A DNA stretch of 64,000 nt from Phialophora verrucosa (lineage: Eukaryota > Ascomycota > Eurotiomycetes > Chaetothyriales > Herpotrichiellaceae): assembly GCA_002099365.1 (NCBI GenBank), contig MSED01000003.1, positions 2,356,001 through 2,420,000 on the forward strand, read 5' to 3'. Made by a program: the position numbers and the translations under genes. This document shows positions 10,950 through 22,242 of this stretch, one piece after another. The notes under the pieces were generated by a model. The model was not told where the DNA came from, ran no database searches, and saw nothing but the letters and a program-made list of their open reading frames with translations. Positions within the stretch are counted from its first letter, which is position 1. Each line of letters starts with the position of its first letter.

Positions 10950-13900
10950 ACACGGTCAGCGACGCGACGAAGGTTTTGAAGCGTTCGTACGTCCAGACCG
11001 AGGCCACCATGCAGCCACTGCGAAAGAATGGATCCCACACGCACTCCGCTGGCCCAGGTCAATTCTGATGGCTGTTTTATGTTGGGGCCTCATTGCGATC
11101 CTCGAAGTCTTCAACGTACTAGTCCACAACAATCAGGGGTTGTCGCTGCAGGATACAAACGTGGTCAATTTGGCAAGGTACATGCCAACTCTGGCTGTGA
11201 TTGCGCTCGCGTTCGGGTTCAAAGGCGTTATCAGCGATCTGAAAGTCGTTAGTCCATGGTCAAGCATGAGTGGCAGGTGGGCCACGGCCAGAGACTCGGT
11301 GCTGTTGGACTATTTGAACGGCATTGAGTTCGAGTCTATCTTTCTTGCATTTCGCAAAGGGCACTGGGCTTTGGCGATGGCCTTACTTGTTGGCCTGTCG
11401 TTTGATGCCTTGGTGCCTGTTGCAAACTCACTGACCTTCATCGACAACTCGGCTGCCAGGATCGTCTCAGCACCCTTCTGCAAACATCCACGTTTGACTT
11501 CGATGCTACACTGGCTTTGCCCAACGGGTCGCTGGCGCTGCCATTGGACTATAACGGGCAAAAGCCGTACGCTCCCATGGCTTCAGAACGACTCGCAAAT
11601 GGCTCGCCCTCTCCGTGGACCAGCGGTAGTCTCGCTTTTGAAGCGTTCCCTTCTACTGCATACCCCCCTTCAACAGGTACGACCATCGTGGCTAACGTCA
11701 CCGCCCTCTCGGCAAGTCTGAAGTGCTTTCCTCTCAGGCATACTGCCCGTTCCTTAGGTCAATATGACTGCACAGTAATCGATGGGAATGAGGACGATCT
11801 CAAGGCGGCAAATTGTTCACTCGCCGTGCAACAAATACTATATCCAACAACAGAAGCTCGCTTATCTGAATCTAACGAGCTGTTCCGATAGTCGCAAAGA
11901 TATACGGATATTGGCGACGTTGGTCTCCAAGGATGAGGGAAACTTTACTGCAACCGGTGTTCTCTGTTCACCAGCTTTTGCGAGCCAGAAAGTCCATCTG
12001 AGAGTGAACAGCACTACAAGCAGGGCAGTGAGCTATACAACTGAGAGTGACGCCGCGCCAACAGATATCCAGACCTCCGTGGAGGCTCTATGGATATACC
12101 TGAACAACCCCTTGGACACGACAACTATGACCGCATTCGGCCTCGCCCAGAGCCCTGGCCCTTTCAATCCCACAGAGCGTCCGTTGGCAACTTTCAGCAA
12201 TGTTACAGCGGCAGCCTATGAGCTGATCGGCATGAAAAATGCGGACCCTTTCTCGAGTCTTCTCATGAACTGTCAGCCCGACATATTGGACTTCTACCTT
12301 CGCAACCCTCTGTCGTTTCAGACCGACGTTGAAGGCCTTGCCAGCAGTATTTGGGCACAAACTATTAATGCTTTCTCGAGGAAAACCACATCGCTGCCCA
12401 TAGAGGGCACTATCGAGACAGCTGAACCCGGCTCTTCCTTCGCAAAATATCGTTGCGGGTTATGCAAGCTCTCTTAGCCTGCATCGGGCTAATTAGTGTT
12501 TTCGGCCTCACCTTCCTGAGACCTAAGACACTGTTGCAAATGGATCCCAGCCCGTTAGCGGCGGCAGCTCTTGTGCTCTCTGCGTCCGACCCCAAGGTTG
12601 AAGAGCGACTAGGCTTACATGCACAAAGTACCGCCAAAACTCTTCGTCAAGCTTTACTAACGACTAAGTGGAGTCTAGAGTTGGCTCCCACTCCATGCCA
12701 GATGGAAGTAATGCTGGAGGATTTGGAAAGCCATATCCGGACAAAAGGCAAATCTCGACTGGACTCACTGTTATTGAGGAGGCGGAAGGCTGGCGGCCGC
12801 TTTCACTGCGCTTAACTGCTAAGCTCTTCCTTATCATCGCAATGCTCACGGTCATGGCGGCTCTCGGTATTCTTCAATGGAGGTCCAGCAAGACCAGAGG
12901 CCTCTGTCGGTACACGTTCCTATCGTCAACGGTCGCTTCCGTGGTCCCTGCCACGATTCTAGTCCTGCTCGGATATTGGGTGTCCGGACTTGACCGAGCC
13001 GCTCGTTCTTTGCTCCCGTACAAAAAGCTTCGCAAGGCATCGAGTCGGCAGACACTTCTTCTCAATGTCAGAGACACGCTGTCTTTTTGGTCGCCTACTC
13101 GTCAGAAAACAGAACAGGTCCTATTCACCTTAGTCACGTCAGCTGTTATCTTGTTGGCCCCCCCGATTGTGAAGCTTGTCGCAGCAGGGTTGTATGATGC
13201 ACATCCGTCTTTGAGCGAGGAAATAGTGGCACTTCAAGCAGACACGTGCCTCCCAGACACTGTTGCATCGATGTGGAATGTTTCGGACTTTGACAGCGTC
13301 GTGAAGCGGGCGTCAGAATTTACGGAGTGGACCACTATCCCGAGCTTCGAGGTGCCCCAGCAACCGGGGATAACCAACAACCTCGTCCTAAGCAACATAA
13401 CCAGTATTGCATTATCTTCAATATCGAATCAGACGGGAAGCGAGTTGAACGTGCGGGTTCCAGCGGTTGCTGTCGACGTCAAATATACGCCTCTGCCCAG
13501 TTCGGACTTTAACCTGTCGGCAACCTACTATCCAGGTTCGTGGTCATTTGCCTGGTATTGCAGATCCACGCCTTGTTCGACCCTGCTAAATCAGACTGTG
13601 GTGGTGCATCAGTCGACAGTAGTGAATACGACAGATGCTGCCCCTCCGTACCGGTACCAAGGGTCGAGTTTTGTGCAAACCCCTGATTTTGATACGGAAC
13701 AATCGATGGGCAATTCATACCTGCCACGACTCGTCAACACTGCCTTCAACGTCATCCTAGCAGATGCCTCAGCTCTAATGAGACCATATGACTCTATTCA
13801 AAACGCCAGCTTGATGGACCTGCCGGCCAATACTACCTCGAAGACCGCGTGGGTTGGGGATGACACATTTTCATTCCCACCACCTACGGCCAGGGCACTC

Positions 13901-15053
13901 TCTTGTAACCGTAACCTGAGCCTTGTTCAAGTAAATGCGACATATGCCAGGCGTCCAAGTTACTCGTGGGAGATGTCGAGAAACTCCTGCCGTGGAGCCC
14001 AGTGTCCGTCGATATGGGTTCGGTAATGCACCAGCGCGCATACCCGACATGCAACCATACTGGTTCGCGCCGGTAACCGCACCCGTCTCCCAATATACAC
14101 AAAGTGACAATATGGACGGAAAACTCAACAGTAATTCCCTGTGGCCCAAAATTGGCAGCCCCACGAACTTCTGGGAACTCTTCGCCGCATACGCGGAGTT
14201 CAAAGGGGACAACTTGACGAACATCTTGGACGTCGACAAGCTAGCGGTCGCGACCGAAGCTGTCCTGACGGCATATTGCACACAGGTTTTGACGCAATTG
14301 CGCCCTCTGGCACTCGCATTAGCACCCGTCTCTCAAACCACTCTACCGCTCCATGGCACGCTCAGTCAGCCCGAACCTCGCCTCGTGCAGAACCTCCACG
14401 CCACAATCGCGCTAGAGAGTCTGTTCGCCCTAATGCTCTGTTGTGTCGTCTGGATCTTCATCCAATTCCCGAGCGAGTCAATCCTGCCCATTCCGCCCGA
14501 TTCGATCGCCGCCCGACTTTCGTTGTTGGCCAATAGCTCCATTGTACGAAGGCTGCGTAACAACGGAGTCACCGACTTGCGAGCCACGGATATTTGGAGA
14601 GAAAGAGCGGCTTTAGGTTGGTGGTTGCACCAAAGTAAGAGTAGGGCTGCGGCACCGGTCGGTGCGCCTCACGACGCACCTCATGATGAGTTCACGCAAT
14701 GGCGCTGGGGTATCGACGTTGGTTCAGAGGTGATCTTGCGAAGCTGGAATAGTCCACCAACTGCTTTTGAGGCAGCTGAGCCTCAGGAGCCGGGGACGCG
14801 CCATATTCAATATACGACAGACGAATCCTATTCTTCGCTAGTCAACGATGGAACTCGTTTCGATCCACCAACAGTAGATTCGGAACATGAGTCTTTAATG
14901 GACCGGGACAGAGATCTCTCCTTGATGAGAATGGTACCGTCAGTCCAACAATGCCGTCGCTGGCAATGGGACGATCTCGTACGAGGCAGTTATCACGCTT
15001 GCATGTATCCATATAAGATATCTGTATACGAATCCATATCTGTAAGAAAATAA
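10950..15053 (+). pseudogene. DUF3433-type multi-pass membrane protein, frameshifted
   Basis: A coding signal of about 4 kb runs through all three plus frames in succession. Approximate segments are 10950-11455 (frame 1), 11454-11880 (frame 3), 11860-12440 (frame 1), 12440-12670 (frame 3), 12668-13960 (frame 2), 13960-14030 (frame 1) and 14030-15053 (frame 3). Adjoining segments read as one protein when joined, and no junction leaves room for an intron. The first half begins EWIPHALRWP and continues into a membrane segment (LCWGLIAILEVF). The second half repeats the layout with GWRPLSLRLTAKLF. Both recall the duplicated architecture of the fungal DUF3433 family, large proteins with clusters of membrane helices and N-glycosylated loops. 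That family has no established function. Each frame stays open between switches, so the damage is almost only indels. The end at KISVYESISVRK is intact. The real start is not visible. It could instead be a functional gene with assembly errors. Confidence 0.72.
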
Positions 15054-16097
15054 GTGCCATGTAGGGCCAGGCTCAAGGCTAGACGGAGCATTGTTGTTCC
15101 GGCCCATCGCGAGAACTTCCGCCGCTGATTCGTCTTGGCGAGGCTAGTTTTCATTCGGCAATCCTTCAAAATCGGCTTTCTTTCTCTGCTGTTCTCTTCC
15201 TTCGTGAGCTTCAAGCTCCAAGCTCCAAGCTCGAGGCTCCTCAGTCTGCGATTCTCTTCCGCCACCGCCAACATTGCCACGATGACAAGGCCTTGACCTA
15301 GGCCTGCGGGTCTTCGACGACAGCGTACAAGTTACATCTCACCATTTTAGCATGGTGATTGAGGAACCAAAACCCCGTCTTGAACCACCATTATCTGCTT
15401 GTGGTCCAAGCACGACTCGCTAACCAGGATCAACTAATTTGACAACGAGTACGTCTCACGCTTTCTTTCCTTCGTCTCACTTCACTTCCAAGACTACCTT
15501 GCACTGCAATGCACTGCGTCGCACCGCACCGCACGGTACATGATGATACCCAATTCGCTGATTCAAACTTTACTTAAATCGAGACTCGTCTGCTGTGCAG
15601 CGAGTCGATGCGATGAAGAAAATTCATTTTTTCTTTCCCCTTCTGAGATACTGTGTTGCTGTGTTACTGGTTACTGTATTCCGTGTTTTGCACTCTGCAT
15701 TATTTACAGAGTGCGAGCACGAGTACGAGGACGAATCCTTTGCAACAAGATCCTGCTGTGTTTGAAAGTCCTACTCGTGGTCCAGTGTGCTGACTTGTCA
15801 CGGCTCTTTTTAGTGTAGGGATAGGATAGGATAGGACAGGATATCTTTGACGACAGTATGGGATTCTATACCTTTTGAGTGAGGATCACGCAACGGTAGG
15901 ATCGACGACCGCCTGACCGGGTGACCGACCTCGTCACGTTAGCGTTTCTACATATATTCGATACAGATATCTATGCCTACATTTTCTTCCATTAGGAGTT
16001 ATTTCCATCCCATTTCATTAGATGTGATCTTGGCTGGCTGGCTGGCAAACAGCTCGATAACCCATCACGTCACGCAGTCGAACTACCAACTAATTGG
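15054..16097. other. Intergenic region
   Basis: About 1 kb between the DUF3433 pseudogene and the 3' end of UBA4. It contains a 92-codon plus frame (15540-15818) without recognisable features. A short GGATA-rich tract (15818-15842) and a TGCACTGCAA/CGCACCGCAC-type tract near 15500-15535 are the only low-complexity elements. It probably includes the 3' UTR of UBA4. Confidence 0.45.
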
Positions 16098-18362
16098 CTA
16101 GTATGTTGCGTGTCTTTCCAGGGCGAGGAAACCGCCCTTGATATCTCCGATCCAAGGCCCTTTTTTCCTTCCCGCCTTGTTTTCGGCTGTTTCTGTAGCC
16201 GTTCCCCTTCTTGTAGTGTCTCCCACGGGCTGAATACTCGTCATCAACTTCTGCGCCGCGATTTGACTATCATTCCCGCGCTGGCAGACGAAGTACACGG
16301 CCGCAAGGTCGTCGTCGGTATCGTCTTCGCCACCGTCATCATTATCATCGTCGCCAGGAGTATTGCTGTAATTATCATTTTCGTGCCCTTCAGTTGACAT
16401 CCCCAGCGGTCTGGACGGGAAGTCGGTGCTCGAAAAGGTCGACTGTCCCGCCACAGGGATGGGGATGGGTATGTGCGACTCGTGATCGACCATGCCGCCG
16501 TCTGGGCCTGCAGCGGCAGCGCCACTGGTAGACGAGCCCGGTTGTGCGGCAACGGCAATATGGGACTCGGAATTGAGCATTCCTCCGTCGGGCCCGATTT
16601 CCTGAGTCCCGGGATAGATGTGCTTGGTCTGGATGTGGGATTCGCGATTAAGCATCCCTCCGTCCGGTGCGGTCGTTGGACTCTGTCTTGCTAGATCGTC
16701 CCTATCTCGACCGCTGGGGAGGTCGATGCCGGTCGCCCCTGTGGTGGCGGTGGGAATGTGTGACTCTTTGTTGATCTGGCCGCCTTGGGGATCGATTCCA
16801 GCGCCGTTTGGTGTCTCCTGTCCTGCAGTCGGGATGTGAGATTCCTGATCGACCGTTCCTCCGTCGGGGCCTGTTCCTGGTCCAGTGCGAGCGTCAAAGC
16901 CAGTGCCAGTCCGAATGTCATGGTCAAGCCCAGGACCAAGCCCAAGCTGAAGCTGATCAAACGCCGCGCCTCCGTGCCTCAGAATCTTCGACAGCGGAAT
17001 ATTCACACTGCCACTGACTTTGGGCCCCAATTCGAACTCATGCTCCTCGCGGACATCGACGACAATGTGTTTCCTCTTTCTTTTCCTCTGCCTCCCACCC
17101 CCCCTCTCGCTCTCGCTCTCCCTCTTTCCGCCGTGGTGGCGATGGTTCTGCCGTGCGTGCTCCTGCAGAAACTCACGCGCGTTGATCCGATTCTCCTCAC
17201 CCAGCAGCCTCACGTCTTCCGCAACACCGCAGAAAGCCTGGTAGTCGAGGCGTCCTTCGGAAAGGGCGTCGGCCGTGATCCTGCTTAGGTTCTTCTGCGC
17301 CAGAGTCTCGTCGTCGCCGCACGCAACGCAGTCTTTCCGCCGGCCTCGCAGGGTGATTGTGCGGAAGACGCTGCGCGGGTCGGCCGCCCATGTGTTGTAG
17401 AGAAGCATAGTGTGTTTAGCCTTCCCCGAGGGGGACGACTCCGACTCCGCTGCCGCAACAGTACTTGCGATGACGTCGCCCTGACTTTGAGATGTCGACG
17501 GCGGAAGATGTCCTCCCATGGAAATCAGCTTGATCGCCTCCCCGGCCATGAGCGTCCCGATCATGCCGACCACAGGCCCTAGAATGCCGATCTCGCTGCA
17601 CGAGCGCACCGTTTCAGGAGCCGGCGGCCGGGGGAACACGCATCGGTAGCACGGGCCTTTGTCCGGCGTGGTCGAGGGCGCAGGAGCAGGAGCAGGAGGC
17701 GAGTTGAGCACAATGAGCATGCCTTCTCCCCTCTGCGCGGCGCCGCTGACCAGGACTTTGCCGAGGATCACGCACGCGTCGGAGATGAGATACCGCGTCG
17801 CCGGGTTGTCCGTGCAGTCCAGCACCAGATCGTACTGCGATACGGTGGAGAGGATGTTGGCCCCGGTGGCCTGCTGCTCGTGGCACACGTACCGCACCTC
17901 CGAGTTGAGGGCCGTGCACGTCGCGGCCGCGGAGCGGACTTTCGACAGCCCCGCCCGGGCGGCGTCTTCGGTATGCACGATCTGGCGATGGAGATTGCTG
18001 ACTTCCACGGCGTCGCTGTCCATGAAGCCGAGGGTGCCGACGCCGGCGCCGGCGAGATACAGCGCGGCCGGAGAGCCGAGGCCGCCGAGCCCGATGATCA
18101 GCACCTTGGAGGAGAGGAGGTATTCTTGGCCGCGGAGGCGGAGCTGCGGGAGGAGCAGTTGGCGGTTGTATCTGCTGGAGGCGAGTGATGGGGCGGGGAT
18201 GAGCGGTCGGGATGTTGATGGCAATCCATCGGGATCTTCTGTGAGTCTGGGCGATGGCAGCTCGTCTGGTTCATCTATGGCTCTGGGTACGGTATGCGAC
18301 GAGTCACTTACTTGGAGTTGAGCAAGGGTAGGTGTTTCGACGAAATTGTCTGTGGCCGACAT
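16098..18362 (-). CDS. UBA4: Uba4/MOCS3: E1-like adenylyltransferase-sulfurtransferase
   Basis: Single exon, 754 aa from the ATG at 18362. The frame stays open upstream to 18494. Uba4 activates the ubiquitin-like sulfur carrier Urm1 and, in many eukaryotes, the molybdopterin synthase small subunit, supplying sulfur for tRNA thiolation. The E1 domain has the ATP site GLGGLGSP (from residue 91), two CXXC zinc pairs (CYRC at 238-241, CVAC at 345-348) and the catalytic Cys255 in RSCSEIGILG. A rhodanese domain starts near IVVDVREEHEF (433) and keeps its active-site Cys693 in VYFVCQRGND. Between these halves lies an insert of about 190 residues with five copies of a motif like PDGGMxxxESHI (see the repeat entry). 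The N-terminal coiled coil usual in Uba4 is not visible. A good donor GTAAGT at 18311 with an AG at 18247 could give another N terminus, starting at an upstream ATG in a different frame, so the start is uncertain. Confidence 0.93.
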   Translation of the reverse strand: MSATDNFVETPTLAQLQVSDSSHTVPRAIDEPDELPSPRLTEDPDGLPSTSRPLIPAPSLASSRYNRQLLLPQLRLRGQEYLLSSKVLIIGLGGLGSPAALYLAGAGVGTLGFMDSDAVEVSNLHRQIVHTEDAARAGLSKVRSAAATCTALNSEVRYVCHEQQATGANILSTVSQYDLVLDCTDNPATRYLISDACVILGKVLVSGAAQRGEGMLIVLNSPPAPAPAPSTTPDKGPCYRCVFPRPPAPETVRSCSEIGILGPVVGMIGTLMAGEAIKLISMGGHLPPSTSQSQGDVIASTVAAAESESSPSGKAKHTMLLYNTWAADPRSVFRTITLRGRRKDCVACGDDETLAQKNLSRITADALSEGRLDYQAFCGVAEDVRLLGEENRINAREFLQEHARQNHRHHGGKRESESERGGGRQRKRKRKHIVVDVREEHEFELGPKVSGSVNIPLSKILRHGGAAFDQLQLGLGPGLDHDIRTGTGFDARTGPGTGPDGGTVDQESHIPTAGQETPNGAGIDPQGGQINKESHIPTATTGATGIDLPSGRDRDDLARQSPTTAPDGGMLNRESHIQTKHIYPGTQEIGPDGGMLNSESHIAVAAQPGSSTSGAAAAGPDGGMVDHESHIPIPIPVAGQSTFSSTDFPSRPLGMSTEGHENDNYSNTPGDDDNDDGGEDDTDDDLAAVYFVCQRGNDSQIAAQKLMTSIQPVGDTTRRGTATETAENKAGRKKGPWIGDIKGGFLALERHATY
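16443..16886 (-). repeat. Coding tandem repeat inside the Uba4 rhodanese domain
   Basis: Five imperfect copies of a segment with the core PDGG(M/T)xxxESHIPT occur at residues 507, 533, 574, 599 and 628 (position of each ESHI), spaced 25 to 41 residues. On the plus strand they appear as repeated forms of ATGTGNGACTC followed by CCNCCGTC. The first copies are PDGGTVDQESHI and PQGGQINKESHI. The later ones are PDGGMLNRESHI, PDGGMLNSESHI and PDGGMVDHESHI. The array interrupts the rhodanese fold after the SVNIPLSKIL strand and is followed by an acidic D/N-rich tract before the catalytic loop. Confidence 0.85.
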
Positions 18363-18761
18363 CTCGCGGGCGTGGGGTCCCACCAGCGAAATCTTCCTAA
18401 ATTGTAATGCGATGACACGAGCCTCATAGAGAAGGAGACCTACTGAATCTGTCCCTCCGTCGACGACCCGTTGCAATGTCAAAGACAGGAGCAATTAGAA
18501 CGAGTCAGGCTGGAATACGTGCATTGAAGGATTCTGTGATCTATGCCAAGCCCTTGAACGGCGCCTGGATCTGGATTCTGATTCTGATTCTGATTCTGGA
18601 GTCTTTCACTCAGGCCAAAGCCCTCATCACTGTATGACTATTCATCCCATCATGCATCGTCATTGGGTATCAAACGTCGCGTCTTATCCGCCCATCCGGC
18701 CTCGGCAAAACAAAATGCCTAATGGTAGAGAAAATGTATGCACAAACAAACCGCGGCCACC
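18363..18761. other. Short intergenic region upstream of UBA4
   Basis: About 400 bp between the UBA4 start and the GPD stop, both on the minus strand. It includes a short TTCTGA repeat (about 18571-18598: four to five tandem copies of GATTCT). No gene is visible. It holds the UBA4 promoter and the GPD 3' UTR. Confidence 0.5.
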
Positions 18762-20100
18762 TCACTCGTCTTCTGGCTCGATGAGGTCCGGCAGATTCTC
18801 AGCCTTCTCCTTGCCTTGCAGGACGTTGTATACCGCTGTGAGGAGAGGGAAGTCCTTCTCCAAACCCTTGTATTTCAGGAACTTGTTGACTTCGCCCGCA
18901 GTCATTGCACCTTGGAGCTTTTGCCCGTTCAGCTCTCGTTCCTCGATCTCCTCGATCGATTTGCCTTCCTGGATACTCATCTTGGCGCACCGGAAGTTTC
19001 GGCCACCCGAACAAGAAGTGATCAAGTCGGCCACACCAGCTGATTCCACAGTAAAGGTGTCCGGCTGGACAGTATTAGGAAAGAATCTGTTTCCGAACTC
19101 TCGCATCTCAAGCAGCCCAACACGCATGACCGCAGCCTTAGCATTGTCTCCCCAGCCCAAGCCATCGACCCAGCCGGCCGCGACAGCCACAACGTTCTTC
19201 AGAGCACCACCAAGCGACACACCTGCGACATCTGAGACCACTCTGACGTGGAAGTATCGTCGGTGGAATAGTTTCTTCCACGTGTCGTGGTCAATTGCAT
19301 GGTACTCGGCCGGAAGAGGCTTCAGCTTGACCTTCGAGGGCTTTCCCGAGACATCCTTGTGTTCTAATTTGGTCAGGTCGACATGACTCGAGGATGGACT
19401 AGGTCCCTGAGAAGTCGCTGGCGTCGGAGCTCGTGAGTCCATCGGTGGAGGGTCATAAGCAACCGTAGTTTCCGAGAACTTCTCCAGAGCCACTTCGCTG
19501 GCAATGTTTGCACCAGACAAGGCACCGCAGTATATTCCCAGCTCCTCGCCAATTGTCTCGGAAAACAGGCTGATGGAGGATTCGTGGACGTTGACGCCCT
19601 TGATACATGAGATGCCCCGGGCGAAGGGTAGGATATGACCTCGCATTTGTTTGCATAAGTTCAGGATGAACTGGTGGGGAAGATTGAAGATGAGGATCGA
19701 CGAGTTTTTGACCGCGTCAATGAGGTCCGGGTTCGCGATGACGTTGTGAGGTAGAGGAATGCCGGGAAGGTATTTGACATTCTCATGGAAGGCGTTGATG
19801 AGCGTGGTGAGCTTTTGCTTTCCTTTGCTGAGCTCTGAAGACTGGTTGTAGTGCTTGGACTTGGTGTCCAGCTCAACCTCCTCCTCGTAAACCCACATCT
19901 GCACATCTCGCTCGAAGAGTTCCGGGTGGTCAAGGGTGCTTTCAGCAATCACTTTGGCAATAGTTGATCCCCTGGTTGAGTCAGCCAAGCACCCTTGTAG
20001 CTCCAGTACCTCCTTACCAGTTTCCGGACCCGATCACGGTGACTTTGTGTTTCTTCTGATAGGGTGTCAGGGCGGACATTTTTGCTCGAAGGCTATCCAT
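18762..20100 (-). CDS. GPD1: NAD-dependent glycerol-3-phosphate dehydrogenase
   Basis: Two minus-strand exons, 20018-20100 and 18762-19971, with a 46 nt intron, give 430 aa (423 aa if the second ATG at 20079 is used). The enzyme reduces dihydroxyacetone phosphate to glycerol 3-phosphate with NADH, feeding glycerol (osmolyte) and lipid synthesis. The intron splits the conserved dinucleotide-binding motif VIGSGNWGSTIAK, which is restored exactly by splicing. FNLPHQF, IKGVNV and the catalytic GGALKNVVAVAAG follow, then the C-terminal domain with ESAGVADLITSCSGGRN. A Pro/Ser-rich insert of about 45 residues after SETTVAYDPPP is absent from yeast Gpd1 but, as far as I recall, common in Pezizomycotina. 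The second ATG (MSALTPYQKKHKV) looks like the usual fungal start. I keep the longer frame as the outer limit. Confidence 0.95.
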
Positions 20101-21645
20101 CGTGACGGCTGGTGTTGGTTTGGAGAACCAATGAACAGAAACAGAGAGTCTAGAGAACCGAAGAAACAGACTTGCACGAGAAGGCAACAGCATCCAGTAC
20201 TTGTAGTGACGTTGTTGCAGGGTTCAAAAGCAACTTCGTCCTGCGTTTGAATTTCTGGTGAATGGTGGGCTCGACACAAAATGTTGGTCCAGATGCCCAG
20301 CTCAACATCTCGCGTGACGCAGGAACATCGAATAGGCGGGGCCAGCTGATCAATTAGGCCCTATCTTGATTAGTGGGCGCGGCTAAACCGAAGAGCCACG
20401 CCTACCAAGGCGGAGGTTCGGGCGTAGCGCATTGGTGATTGATTTACTCGTATTTCGCGTCTCGCGTCTTGCACAACCAACCTCAATTACTTCCGACGCT
20501 GTCAATATAACGTTCCAGATACAGCGAAGTTGAACGCATTTCGTGGATCGATATCAGACTCAGCTGCAACGGACCGGATTTTCGAGAGGGAAATGGATCT
20601 TGTAATGAAGTCCCTATGAATTTTCTCCAGTGACACTGTAGGCCATTTGCAAACGCATGTCATGTCGGGTGAGATGCGAGGAGTCTGGGGTGCTCGTTGG
20701 AAGTGCCGCCTCCATTGCGACAGCCTCAGCCGTCCTTGAAGATCGAAGATGATTGTTCGAGATGGTGTAACTGTGGATTTACCTTGGCACTCCCGCAGCA
20801 CACATCCGTCCAACCTACAACCGTACAGCCTTTGCCCATCGCATCGCCAGGAAAAGCCAACACTGCTATCGACATGGACTAAGGGAGTACAGCGAGATGG
20901 CCCAGATAACCTTAAGGAGAAGAAATTTCACACGAAGAATCTGGTGAGCCTCTCCAGCCAGTGATTAAGGCAGGGTGGTAGGGCCATAGCATTTCGGGCG
21001 CCGCCACCACGAGAACCAGACGACACACCTACAGGCATTAAAGTGGTATGGCAATTCAGACAACCTTGCCTGTTCTGTAACTCGAATTCCAAGAGGCCCA
21101 GAGACTCAGAGGAGTAGCCCTTGGCCTTCCTCTCACGTTTACGAGGAGGACCTGCCGCACGGACCTGTACTGGAGTCTTCAATCTCAGGCGGATCGGACC
21201 ATTTCCTCCGAACCACTCACGCCGGAAAACATTCAACGCTTCAGAGTGCAGATCTTGGTAGAGGACTCAAGTTGTGGTTTCGACAATTGAGGACCTGAGC
21301 AGGCGAAAGCGGGAACCAATGTCATTCTGATGATGACTCGATCTCGAGGATGGCCAGCCTGGAAGGGAGAACGATATCTCTGGTTCTGGCGCTTTGACCT
21401 ACAGGCCTACCTAACCAGAGTCCTCTACCAGAGGTGCAGTTCTGAGGTTCAGGGTTGCGAGTACAGGTCCTCTTTCTCGGTCTATAAATGCAGCTGTCTT
21501 CCCTGTGGATTGTGGTCTGCATACGACTCCCCATCCACAGTACAACCACAGACACCAGTACAACACAGACACCAGTACAACCATAGACACCAGTACAAAC
21601 ACAAGAACAACTACAATACACAAGTACATCTACGTTCCAGTCACT
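20101..21645. other. Intergenic region
   Basis: About 1.5 kb upstream of both the GPD gene (minus) and the orphan gene (plus). A 102-codon minus frame (20928-21236) contains CLNCH but no full zinc-binding set. At 21539-21600 about three tandem copies of a 16-18 bp unit (CACCAGTACAAC plus ACAGA or ATAGA) lie just before the orphan gene. No known gene is recognised. Confidence 0.45.
21539..21600 (+). repeat. Short minisatellite upstream of an orphan gene
   Basis: Three to four imperfect tandem copies of a 16-18 bp unit, roughly GACACCAGTACAACCA. It ends 45 bp before the ATG at 21646, so it would lie in the promoter or leader. Confidence 0.7.
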
Positions 21646-22242
21646 ATGCCTCCCTCTCTCCGAATGTTGGTAGGCCTCACCCCGCCAGACCTTGCAGACA
21701 GTTCGTCCCGGCGCGAGCCATGCACCGAGACAATCATCGTCGAGCAGATGATTCTGGTCCTGCAGTGGTCCCACGGAGCAAGCAACAACAAGGCCTACAA
21801 GGTCTTCAGCACCATCTACCCCCTCGACGGCACGAAGACCTTTGCGCACATCCCAGAGACTCTCAGCGGCGCTCCTCAGGAATGCTCCGCCGAGCTCATG
21901 CGCGACACGCAAACCTATCTGCGCGATCATCAACTCCGCTCGTGGGACATTAAAAGCGTCTACGAGATGGAAGCCACGGACGTCACTTCACCAGAAGAAA
22001 GCGACGAGACTCATCTGGTCCTGCTTGAGCGCAACAAGCCTTGCAAGTGCCATAAGCTGTGGAGGCCGAGACATCAGCTCAAGATAGTCCGGACCGGGAC
22101 CTCTCAGATCTATGCAGAGAAATCCGAGAAGGAGGCAACGGGCATTACGGCCCTGGATGCGTGTAACACTGGATCTGCTCAAGGTCGTGATAAGCCCCTC
22201 TTCAGCCTGGCTAGACCATTCCCACACGTTGTGCGCTTCTAG
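21646..22242 (+). CDS. Hypothetical protein, 198 aa
   Basis: I do not recognise this protein. The start at 21646 (MPPSLRMLVGL) is preferred to the upstream in-frame ATG (21505) because the extra 47 codons translate the minisatellite and become Thr/Tyr/His-rich repeats. The remaining 198 aa are of mixed composition, with a plausible folded segment (about residues 30-125) and no signal peptide or membrane helix. One CKCH motif occurs near residue 150. Codon use looks like that of neighbouring genes. It could be a lineage-specific gene, or chance, though 198 open codons of balanced composition is long for chance. Confidence 0.45.
   Translation: MPPSLRMLVGLTPPDLADSSSRREPCTETIIVEQMILVLQWSHGASNNKAYKVFSTIYPLDGTKTFAHIPETLSGAPQECSAELMRDTQTYLRDHQLRSWDIKSVYEMEATDVTSPEESDETHLVLLERNKPCKCHKLWRPRHQLKIVRTGTSQIYAEKSEKEATGITALDACNTGSAQGRDKPLFSLARPFPHVVRF

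Noticed and set aside
17659..18321. 220-codon plus-strand frame
   Set aside because: It is antisense to the E1 domain of UBA4 and has no domain of its own.
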